Shown in pieces: positions 22,326 through 29,289 of a stretch of 29,289 nucleotides of DNA. The translations under genes and the position numbers were made by a program. Where the stretch lies: contig CAYFVQ010000201.1 of the NCBI GenBank assembly GCA_964346585.1, forward strand, positions 1 through 29,289. Direction: 5' to 3'. Position 1 is the first letter of the stretch. The number at the start of each line of letters is the position of its first letter. A model generated the notes under the pieces. That model made no database searches and had not been told where the DNA came from. It worked only from the letters and a program-made list of their open reading frames with translations. Source of the stretch: SOIA01 sp964346585 (GTDB lineage: Bacteria > Acidobacteriota > Aminicenantia > Aminicenantales > Aminicenantaceae).

Positions 22326-24638
22326 ATGTTTAAAAATAACCTGATTCTTCAGGTCTGGATCGTTTTATTCACTCTTCTGCTAATCTCATGCGGTCAAGAG
22401 CCAAAAGACATCGATCCCAATGCTGTCATCCCCACTTCAAGGCAGGTTGAATACCAGCAAATGGAGTTTATCGGGTTTATCCATTTTACGGTCAACACTT
22501 TCACCGATAAAGAATGGGGATACGGAGACGAGTCCCCGGAAATCTTTAATCCGACCGAGTTTGATGCGGACCAATGGGCACGTGCGGCAAAACACGCTGG
22601 GATGAAACAGCTTATATTAACCGCTAAACACCATGACGGATTCTGTTTGTGGCCCTCCAAGTATACAGAGCACTCCGTCAAGAACAGCTCCTGGAAAAAA
22701 GGGAAAGGCGATGTCATCCGGGAATTCGTCGATGCCTGCCGCCGCCACGGCCTAAAGGTCGGCCTCTATCTTTCTCCGTGGGACAGGAACCACGCGGATT
22801 ACGGCACCCCGGCATACATCGAGCACTATTGGAACCAACTCAAGGAATTACTCACCGAATACGGAGATATTTCAGAAATTTGGTTTGACGGGGCGAACGG
22901 CGGCACCGGATACTATGGCGGTGCCAGAGATACAAGGCATATCGACCGCGCCACATATTACCGCTGGGATGAGACGTGGGCAATGATAAAAAAATTACAA
23001 CCCAACGCGCTAATATTCTCCGATGCCGGGCCTGATATCCGCTGGATTGGTAATGAAAATGGATACGCAGGCCGAACAAACTGGTCGGCCATAAACAGTG
23101 AGACTATCGTCGTGGGTGCGGCTGATCCCAGCTACCTGAACAGAGGAGATCCCGAGGGAAAAAACTGGGTGGTTCCTTTGTGCAATACATCCATTCGTCC
23201 CGGGTGGTTCTATCATCAACAGGAAGACAGCCGTGTGAAAACCAATCAACAGCTCCTGGATGTCTATTACAACTCTGTGGGGAGAAACGGCATCCTGTTG
23301 CTCAATGTGCCTCCTGACAGACGGGGGCTGTTTCATGAAAATGATATTCAAGCACTTCTGGAGTTCAGGTCAATCCTGGATGAAACATTCCAGATCAATC
23401 TTGCTCTGGGGAAAAAAGTGAGCGCATCAAACTACCGGAAGCAGCATGACAAGTTCTTCCCAAAAAATGCAGTGGATGATAATCATGACTCCTATTGGGC
23501 CACAGACGACCACATTCGTAGCGCCACTCTTGAAATCGACCTGGGAGAATCGAAGCTCTTTGACCGCATTCTCATTCAGGAACCGATCCGTTTTGGCCAA
23601 CGCATTTCAGATTTTGAAATAAAAGGCCTCGTCAATGGTGAGTGGACTCAACTGGCAAAAGGCACTACGATTGGGTACAAGCGAATACTGCGCCTGCCAC
23701 CCGTGCATACAGATAAAATTCAACTGATCATTAAAGAGTCGAATAATGCGCCGGCCATTTCAAATTTCGGATTATACAAAGCCTCTCCAAAAGAACGCGT
23801 CATCCAGGCTGTCTCTCTGCTGGGGGATGTCCTTTATTCTGCAGAACCGTCTGAACAAGCTCTGGAAAAGTATGCGGCAGCTAAAGCCAATTATGAGAAA
23901 GAACCTAACAATCCGGATGCGCTTATCTGGTATGGACGCCGGACAGCTTATCTGGGAAGTTACAGGGAAGCCATAGAGATCTATACTGACGGGATTGAAA
24001 AATTTCCTGAAGATGCGCGAATCTATCGCCACCGCGGCCACCGTTACATTTCTGTCCGCGAGTTCGATAAAGCCATTAAGGACTTCGAACATGCCGTTAC
24101 ACTCATCGCTGGCAAAGAGGATAGGATCGAGCCGGACGGCATGCCCAATCCTCAGAATATTCCGGTCAGCTCGCTCCACACTAACATCTGGTATCACCTC
24201 GGTCTGGCATACTATTTGAAAAACGACCTGGAAAATGCTTTAAGAGTCTATCGAGAAGGGATCAAGGCCTCTCAAAATGATGACATGCTCGTTGCCACCA
24301 CCCATTGGCTGTACATGACTCTCCGCCTACTTGGCCGAGAGGACGAGGCCAAAAAGGCCCTGCAGCCAATTCATGCCCAAATGAATGTAATCGAAAACAT
24401 GGCCTATCACCGGCTCTGTCTCTTCTATAAAGGCCTGCTCCCACTCGAGAAGCTCACAGACCCAGAGTTCAGTGCCACCGTAAACGATGCTGTGGCCTAT
24501 GGAGTCGGCAACTGGCATTTCTACATTGGCGATAAAGAAAAAGCCAAAGAAATATTCCAAAAACTGCTAAAACGGAAAAGCTGGGCTTCGTTCGGATATA
24601 TCGCAGCAGAGTCTGATTTTGCCCGCAAATTCAGATAA
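22326..24638 (+). CDS. Lipoprotein GH29 alpha-L-fucosidase with discoidin and TPR domains
   Basis: 770 aa. The lipobox LLISC (Cys22) makes it a lipoprotein. Residues ~30-345 are a glycoside hydrolase family 29 domain: FIGFIHFTVNTF, DADQWARAAKHAGMKQLILT, KHHDGFCLWPS, VGLYLSPWD and EIWFDGANG, where Asp188 is the predicted nucleophile. NGILLLNVPPDRRG closes the barrel. The enzyme would release alpha-L-fucose with retention. Residues ~356-485 are an F5/8 type C (discoidin, CBM32-like) domain that may bind sugars. Residues ~490-770 are TPR repeats (EAIEIYTDGIEKFPEDARIY, FDKAIKDFEHAV, YHLGLAYYLKNDLENALRVY). A TPR tail on GH29 is unusual and suggests assembly with another protein. Strong promoter and RBS; probably its own transcription unit. 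Confidence 0.9.
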   Translation: MFKNNLILQVWIVLFTLLLISCGQEPKDIDPNAVIPTSRQVEYQQMEFIGFIHFTVNTFTDKEWGYGDESPEIFNPTEFDADQWARAAKHAGMKQLILTAKHHDGFCLWPSKYTEHSVKNSSWKKGKGDVIREFVDACRRHGLKVGLYLSPWDRNHADYGTPAYIEHYWNQLKELLTEYGDISEIWFDGANGGTGYYGGARDTRHIDRATYYRWDETWAMIKKLQPNALIFSDAGPDIRWIGNENGYAGRTNWSAINSETIVVGAADPSYLNRGDPEGKNWVVPLCNTSIRPGWFYHQQEDSRVKTNQQLLDVYYNSVGRNGILLLNVPPDRRGLFHENDIQALLEFRSILDETFQINLALGKKVSASNYRKQHDKFFPKNAVDDNHDSYWATDDHIRSATLEIDLGESKLFDRILIQEPIRFGQRISDFEIKGLVNGEWTQLAKGTTIGYKRILRLPPVHTDKIQLIIKESNNAPAISNFGLYKASPKERVIQAVSLLGDVLYSAEPSEQALEKYAAAKANYEKEPNNPDALIWYGRRTAYLGSYREAIEIYTDGIEKFPEDARIYRHRGHRYISVREFDKAIKDFEHAVTLIAGKEDRIEPDGMPNPQNIPVSSLHTNIWYHLGLAYYLKNDLENALRVYREGIKASQNDDMLVATTHWLYMTLRLLGREDEAKKALQPIHAQMNVIENMAYHRLCLFYKGLLPLEKLTDPEFSATVNDAVAYGVGNWHFYIGDKEKAKEIFQKLLKRKSWASFGYIAAESDFARKFR

Positions 24639-24660
24639 AACCGGAGATTTCTAGATATGT

Positions 24661-24713
24661 AAAATTGGGGACTGTCCCCATTTTATAAAATTGGGGACTG
24701 TCCCCAATTTTAT
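24661..24713. repeat. Two tandem GGGGACTGTCCCC palindromes, also a terminator candidate
   Basis: AAAATTGGGGACTGTCCCC begins at 24661 and again at 24687, a 26-bp period. The second copy continues AATTTT and is a perfect 12+1+12-bp palindrome; the first lacks one A in its right arm. Each copy forms a GC-rich stem followed by TTTTAT, so the pair probably ends the fucosidase transcript and can work in both directions. The form also suits a dispersed REP-like element. Confidence 0.7.
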
Positions 24714-24802
24714 GAAGGAGAAGTGGACTCAAGAAGATTGTTCGGATATTATATAATTTGAGCTTCCGTTTCATTAATTCTAAGGAAGAGAGGACAAATC
24801 AC

Positions 24803-26830
24803 ATGAACAACAAAAAATCACTTATTTGGGTTCTGACATTGGCCATGGTCATCCTGGCGGCAGGATGCAAAAAAACCGAAACACAGGATTTCAAATGGCA
24901 GATCGACCAGTTTTCCGACCTAAGGATTTTGCGCTATCAAGTCCCGGGATTTGACGAATTGCCTCTGGCCAAAAAAGAACTGATCTACTACCTGAGTGAA
25001 GCCGCTCTGTGTGGGCGTGACATCGTCACCGCACAGAATTACAAGCATAACCTGACGATACGCAAAACTGTTGACGCGATTGTCGAGGGCTATGCAGGTG
25101 ACAGAACCAGTCCCCAATGGGAACAGTTCATGGTCTACACCAAGAGAGTCTGGTTCTCAAACGGGATTCACCATCACTATTCGACGGATAAGTTCATCCC
25201 GGGATTCGCTGCGGATTATTTTGCCACGTTGATAAAAGAATCAGAGGGTGTTGAGTTCCCGTTGGCTCAGGGTCAAACAATCGATGACCTGATCGGCTTT
25301 CTCCAGCCAATAATTTTCGACCCGACAGTGGATGCCAAAAAAGTATCCCAGGATTCGACTAAGGATTTAGTCACCGAGTCAGCTGTCAATTTTTACAAGG
25401 ATGTGACTCAGGAGGAGGTCGAAAAATATTATAAAAGCATCGCAGACGAAGATGATCCCACTCCCATCTCCTACGGATTAAATACCCGGGTTGTGAAGAA
25501 GAACGGAAGAGTAGTTGAAGAAGTCGCTTCTCTTAATGGGCTGTATGGACCGGCGATCGAAAAGATCATCTATTGGCTGGAAAAAGCGGCTGGAGTCGCT
25601 GAAAACGACCAACAGAGAAAAGTAATAGAAAAACTCATCGAATATTATCAAACTGGAGATCTGGAAAAATTCGATGAGTACAATATCTTATGGGTTGATG
25701 ATGTGGACTCCAGAATCGATTTTATCAATGGTTTCATAGAGGTCTACAGCGATCCGCTGGGAATGAAGGGCAGCTGGGAATCGATAGTCAACTTCAAGGA
25801 TCTCGCTGCCACAGAACGGGCCGATACGCTCGCAGCCAACGCACAGTGGTTCGAGGACAATTCGCCGACCGACCCCCGCTTCAAACGCAAAGAGGTCAAA
25901 GGAGTCACGGCCAAAGTGATCACTGTGGCCATGCTCGGGGGAGACGCTTATCCCTCCACCCCGATCGGCATCAACCTCCCAAATGCTAACTGGATTCGCA
26001 GAACCCACGGCTCCAAATCTGTGACTCTCGAGAATATCACGTATGGTTATGACCAGGCTTCGCTGGGTTCAGGCTTTGGAGAGGAGTTCTCCTATTCAGA
26101 AGAAATACTCGAACGGGCGAGAAAATATGGGGCCCAGGCCGGAAACCTGCACACAGACCTCCACGAAGTCCTAGGGCATGCGTCCGGGCAACTGTTACCC
26201 GGCGTGAGTCCGGAAGCGCTCAAAAATTATCATTCGCCGATCGAAGAAGCCAGGGCCGACCTGTTCGCCCTGTATTACCTTATGGATGACAAAATGGTTG
26301 AACTCGGCCTCTTACCGAACCTGGACGCGGCCAAATCTGACTATGACAGAGGCATCCGGAACGGACTGATGACTCAACTGACCCGGATCCAACCCGGCAA
26401 GACCATCGAACAGGCCCATATGCGAAGCCGTGCCCTCGTGTCTCACTGGGTGTACGAGAAAGGAAAGCCAGAGAATGTGATATCTAAGGTGATCAAGGAT
26501 GGGAAAACATATTTTGTGATCAATGATCACCAGAAGCTTCGCCAGCTCTACGGTAAGCTGCTTGTTGAAGTCCAGCGGATCACCAGCGAGGGAGATTATG
26601 ATGTGGCCCGGGACCTGGTCGAGAGATATGGCGTACAGGTCGACCAGGAACTCCATAAAGAGGTTCTAGAGCGATATTCCAAGCTGAAACTTGCGCCTTA
26701 CGGCGGGTTTATCAATCCTGTATACACACCCGTGATCGAGAATGGCAAGATTGTGGACATCAAGATTGCCTTTCCGGATGATTATGTGAAGCAGATGCTG
26801 CGTTACGGCAAAGAGTATTCTTTCCTGTGA
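24803..26830 (+). CDS. Lipoprotein M49-family peptidase (dipeptidyl-peptidase III-like)
   Basis: 675 aa from the ATG at 24803, after an AGAGAGG-type RBS. A TTG at 24758 extends the frame by 15 codons but would place residues before the signal sequence. The lipobox LAAGC (Cys22) predicts lipidation. The zinc motif of family M49 is present: HEVLGH at 454-459 followed by ASG (family HELLGHGSG), and EARAD at 482-486 (family EECRAE) with Glu as third ligand. ALVSHWVYEKG and the TRIQPGKTIEQAHMR region also fit. M49 enzymes remove dipeptides from the N-terminus of short peptides. The zinc motifs are 27 residues apart, against about 57 in the human enzyme, as in compact bacterial forms. Lipidated export suggests uptake-linked peptide breakdown outside the inner membrane. 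Confidence 0.88.
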   Translation: MNNKKSLIWVLTLAMVILAAGCKKTETQDFKWQIDQFSDLRILRYQVPGFDELPLAKKELIYYLSEAALCGRDIVTAQNYKHNLTIRKTVDAIVEGYAGDRTSPQWEQFMVYTKRVWFSNGIHHHYSTDKFIPGFAADYFATLIKESEGVEFPLAQGQTIDDLIGFLQPIIFDPTVDAKKVSQDSTKDLVTESAVNFYKDVTQEEVEKYYKSIADEDDPTPISYGLNTRVVKKNGRVVEEVASLNGLYGPAIEKIIYWLEKAAGVAENDQQRKVIEKLIEYYQTGDLEKFDEYNILWVDDVDSRIDFINGFIEVYSDPLGMKGSWESIVNFKDLAATERADTLAANAQWFEDNSPTDPRFKRKEVKGVTAKVITVAMLGGDAYPSTPIGINLPNANWIRRTHGSKSVTLENITYGYDQASLGSGFGEEFSYSEEILERARKYGAQAGNLHTDLHEVLGHASGQLLPGVSPEALKNYHSPIEEARADLFALYYLMDDKMVELGLLPNLDAAKSDYDRGIRNGLMTQLTRIQPGKTIEQAHMRSRALVSHWVYEKGKPENVISKVIKDGKTYFVINDHQKLRQLYGKLLVEVQRITSEGDYDVARDLVERYGVQVDQELHKEVLERYSKLKLAPYGGFINPVYTPVIENGKIVDIKIAFPDDYVKQMLRYGKEYSFL

Positions 26831-26998
26831 GGGCACCTCCGCGCTAACTAACTCAACCTTCGAATTCTCTCAAAGTTCCTTTATTCACTAAGAAGCAAAA
26901 TACTTCTCCATTTTCACTTTCTTCAGGCCTCAGTTCAGCCGAATTTTTTCAATCAATAAAAAGCATTCCATTTTTTTCTTTATTTCCGGGAACCTTTT

Positions 26999-27035
26999 TT
27001 CACTTCTGAACGTATATTTATTTAGAATATCAGAA
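26999..27035 (+). promoter_or_regulatory. Promoter and dyad operator of the third PadR operon
   Basis: TTCACT (26999-27004), an 18-bp spacer and TAGAAT (27023-27028) form a moderate promoter. Nested inverted repeats cover it: TTCTGA (27004-27009) with TCAGAA (27030-27035), and ATATT (27014-27018) with AATAT (27026-27030). A PadR bound here would block transcription of its own operon. GGAGG (27041-27045) is the RBS. Confidence 0.45.
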
Positions 27036-27051
27036 AAAATGGAGGCCAAAC

Positions 27052-27384
27052 ATGGAATGGCTAACTAAACTCGAAGAGCTTGTCCTCATCGCTGTCTTAA
27101 GGCTCAACGACAATGCCTACGGCATCTCCATCTATGATTTCATCGTCAATATAACGGGAAAAGAAATCACTGTCAGCAGCGTCTATTTCCCGCTCGAGAG
27201 GCTCGTCAGGAAGGGCTATCTCCAAACTCTGAAGGGCGAACCCACGCCTAAAAGAGGCGGTATGAGCAAAAGGTACTACAGACTGACCCGGGCAGGGATC
27301 AGGGCACTCCGGGAAAACCGGTCTTTTAACCAGACAGTCTGGAATGGAGTGGCTGAGCTTCTCGGGAACACGAAAGAGGTCTAA
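27052..27384 (+). CDS. PadR-family transcriptional regulator (short type)
   Basis: 110 aa, a typical short PadR: EELVLIAVLRLNDNAYGISI, SSVYFPLERLVRKGYL (recognition helix region) and PKRGGMSKRYYRLTRAG (wing). It resembles the PadR at 1790-2110 more than the one at 2382-2705 in its AYGxSI helix. A GGAGG RBS lies 6 nt upstream. The prefix-type permease begins 3 bp after the stop, so the two genes are almost certainly co-transcribed and translationally coupled. It is the likely repressor of this operon through the dyad at 27004-27035. Confidence 0.94.
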   Translation: MEWLTKLEELVLIAVLRLNDNAYGISIYDFIVNITGKEITVSSVYFPLERLVRKGYLQTLKGEPTPKRGGMSKRYYRLTRAGIRALRENRSFNQTVWNGVAELLGNTKEV

Positions 27385-27387
27385 GTA

Positions 27388-29289
27388 ATGTCTTCTCCTC
27401 CTAAACTAGCTAAATTCCTTTTAAGACTTCTCTCTTCACAGGGGAAGGATGACGCCTATTTTGGGGACATCGAAGAGATCTTCTCTGAGCGAGTAAACCA
27501 ACTTGGATTAAGAAGGGCGAGGAGGAGATACTGGTGGGAAGTACTCCATGCCATTCCCAGGTTTATCACAGAATCCGTTCGTTGGAGGTCTGTCATGTTT
27601 AAGAACTACTTAAAAATCGCACTAAGAAACATGAGAAGACACAAGGGATACTCTGCCATTAATATCATCGGATTGGCGATAGGAATCACCTGCTGTCTTT
27701 ACATTTTTCTGTACGTGCAGCAGGAATTGAGTTATGACCGCTATCACGAGGATGCGGATCGCATTTACAGGATCGCATGCCGTTGGGAAGGCGAAGCCGT
27801 GATGTTATCCCTCCCCCTCAATTCCTTTCCGGTGGCGGATGTGGTCAAGGAACGATACAGCGAAGTCGAATCAATCGGGCGTTTAGGCAGAAGAGACCGC
27901 GTGTTCATCGGGTATGGCGAAAAGGTTTTTTATGAGAACGGACTCCTCCCCGCAGAACCTGAAATCTTCGATATCTTCCACATCCCCCTTCTGAAAGGAG
28001 GCCCGACCAGTAAATTGGCCCAGCCGAACACCATCATCCTGACAGAACGCATGGCTGAGAAATACTTGGGTTCTGAGGACCCGATCGGCAAGTCCATCCA
28101 GGTCAACAATACAGACTTCGAGGTTATCGGAGTTGTACAGAATGCACCGGTCAACACACACCTCTATTATGACTTCATCGCTTCCATCAGGGAATTTTAT
28201 ACTGAGGAAGAGATGCAGGCCTGGACTCTTTCCAGGGTTTATACCTATGTCAAGCTAGTTGAGGGTGCAGATGTTGACGCCTTTGCCTCCAAGATTAGAA
28301 GTCTATCAGACAGTTTTCTTGGGAAAGATTTTCCCTTTCAGCGTTTCCACTTTCTCCAGCCTGTGACAGGGATTCACCTGAGTTCCCGACTTCAGTACGA
28401 GCTAAAGCCTTCAGGGAATAAGGCCTACATCTTGATCTTTTCTGCTGTCGGCCTGCTCATCCTTCTGATCGCCTGCCTGAATTTCATCAACCTGGCCACA
28501 GCTGTATCTGTCCATCGAAGTCGTGAGGTGGGGATGCGTAGAGTGATTGGCGCTCAGAGGTCCCAAATCATCCGGCAGTTCCTGTTGGAATCCTCTCTTA
28601 TTGCCTTAAGTGCTGTTGTCTTGTCTTTGGGATTGACCCACTTGTCCATGCCGTACTTCATGAAGGCCTTTGGGGTAGAGATCATGCTGCTTGATGTTTT
28701 CCGGCCAATGGTGTTCCTGATGCTCCTGGGTTGTATCCTGCTGATCGGAGTCGGCGCTGGAAGTTATCCGGCTTTCTTCCTTTCCAGACTTCATCCTGCC
28801 TGCATCCTCAAGGGTACAAAGGGAGGAGACAGCCGCAGCCGCTCTCGACTGAGACAGGCCCTTGTTGTCCTCCAGTTTGCCATATCTGTTGGCTTGATCA
28901 TCAGCACTCTGGTCATGACCAGGCAGATTGATTACATGAAGAATGCCTCTCTCGGATTTGATAAACAGCAGAAATTGATTCTCCCGGCGACTGGTGCAAG
29001 TCTGAAAGAAAAATATCAAACAGTTAAGTCAGAGTATCTCTCCCATGCCTTAGTGAGAGGGATTACAGTCTCCTCATCGGTCCCAGGGCTGGAAACAGAT
29101 AGCTGGGGTGTGCACAAACTAGAACAAACAGAGGAGTACGCTGTGGATATGAAACATTTCTTCATCGATCAGGATTTTCTGCCCGAATACGGAATTGAAC
29201 TCAGTGCAGGAAGAAATTTTCATGGATACCGTGCCACTGATGCACAGGCATGCCTGCTCAATGAAGCGGCAGTCAAACTCTTAGGATGG
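27388..29289 (+). CDS. FtsX/MacB-type orphan permease with permease prefix domain (3' end outside window)
   Basis: The first 634 codons are present and the gene is cut by the right edge. Residues 1-69 are the prefix domain (PPKLAKFLLRLL, FGDIEEIFSERV, RRRYWWEVLHAI). The core from MFKNYLKIALRNMRRHKG has TM1 (INIIGLAIGITCC), extracytoplasmic domain 1, and a TM block with SREVGMRRVIGAQRS (about 378-392). A further TM and the start of extracytoplasmic domain 2 (GLETDSWG, FFIDQDFLPEYGIELSAGRN) follow. The start, internal ATG and cytoplasmic motif are in one frame. AGAGG within the PadR 3' end, 8 nt before the ATG, serves as RBS, so translation is coupled to the PadR gene. A second RBS lies inside, at 27584. 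Confidence 0.92.
   Translation, partial: MSSPPKLAKFLLRLLSSQGKDDAYFGDIEEIFSERVNQLGLRRARRRYWWEVLHAIPRFITESVRWRSVMFKNYLKIALRNMRRHKGYSAINIIGLAIGITCCLYIFLYVQQELSYDRYHEDADRIYRIACRWEGEAVMLSLPLNSFPVADVVKERYSEVESIGRLGRRDRVFIGYGEKVFYENGLLPAEPEIFDIFHIPLLKGGPTSKLAQPNTIILTERMAEKYLGSEDPIGKSIQVNNTDFEVIGVVQNAPVNTHLYYDFIASIREFYTEEEMQAWTLSRVYTYVKLVEGADVDAFASKIRSLSDSFLGKDFPFQRFHFLQPVTGIHLSSRLQYELKPSGNKAYILIFSAVGLLILLIACLNFINLATAVSVHRSREVGMRRVIGAQRSQIIRQFLLESSLIALSAVVLSLGLTHLSMPYFMKAFGVEIMLLDVFRPMVFLMLLGCILLIGVGAGSYPAFFLSRLHPACILKGTKGGDSRSRSRLRQALVVLQFAISVGLIISTLVMTRQIDYMKNASLGFDKQQKLILPATGASLKEKYQTVKSEYLSHALVRGITVSSSVPGLETDSWGVHKLEQTEEYAVDMKHFFIDQDFLPEYGIELSAGRNFHGYRATDAQACLLNEAAVKLLGW
27584..27597 (+). promoter_or_regulatory. 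Internal RBS plus ATG at the prefix/permease boundary
   Basis: GGAGG (27584-27588) lies 6 nt before an in-frame ATG (27595-27597) that starts the permease core MFKNYLK. This is the third instance of the arrangement in the window. Here the full-length start also has a fair RBS, so both products are plausible. Confidence 0.5.

Noticed and set aside
24661..24713. CRISPR array
   Set aside because: There are only two abutting palindromes with no spacers and no cas genes.
24758..24802. TTG start for the M49 peptidase
   Set aside because: It adds 15 residues before a good lipoprotein signal; the ATG at 24803 has the better RBS and signal context.

Overview
The window looks like chromosomal DNA of a Gram-negative, non-model bacterium. 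It encodes outer-membrane-type beta-barrels, lipoproteins with lipoboxes, and several large FtsX/MacB-type permeases. Small PadR regulators paired with permeases that carry a 'permease prefix domain', together with secreted enzymes fused to TPRs, suggest Candidatus Aminicenantes or a relative of Acidobacteriota. That placement is inferred from gene content, not proven. No rRNA, tRNA, CRISPR array, transposase or integrase was found.

Layout. (1) 1-5328: a divergent pair of PadR-permease operons; the left permease runs off the window. (2) 5329-7313: a probable gene remnant and a secreted alpha/beta-hydrolase-TPR protein with Asp in place of the usual nucleophile Ser. (3) 7314-10219: a permease without prefix or PadR, preceded by a consensus sigma-54 promoter and a tandem activator-like site. 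(4) 10376-12478: a secreted GyrI-like/SH3b/beta-barrel fusion and a long non-coding stretch with a possible decayed gene. (5) 12479-17507: signalling block with a PAS4-HD-GYP protein, a radical SAM protein and an FHA-GAF-HD-GYP protein, the last behind a strong sigma-70 promoter containing an 18-bp palindrome. (6) 17567-19390: a small outer-membrane-type protein and an AT-rich LolA-like secreted protein. (7) 19391-22058: a second prefix-less permease, also with a sigma-54-type promoter. (8) 22326-26830: two lipoprotein enzymes, a GH29 fucosidase-discoidin-TPR protein and an M49 dipeptidyl-peptidase III relative, separated by two palindromic repeats. (9) 27052-29289: a third PadR-permease operon, cut by the right edge.

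How it fits together. Five paralogous permeases lie in 29 kb and no ABC ATPase gene is visible, so they are 'orphan' permeases here. They form two control classes. Three have a prefix domain and a co-transcribed PadR. Two lack both and have sigma-54 (-24/-12) promoters instead. In all three prefix-type genes a ribosome-binding site and in-frame ATG sit exactly where the prefix joins the permease core, so each gene may make two proteins. This two-class control and nested-start architecture is the most distinctive feature of the window.
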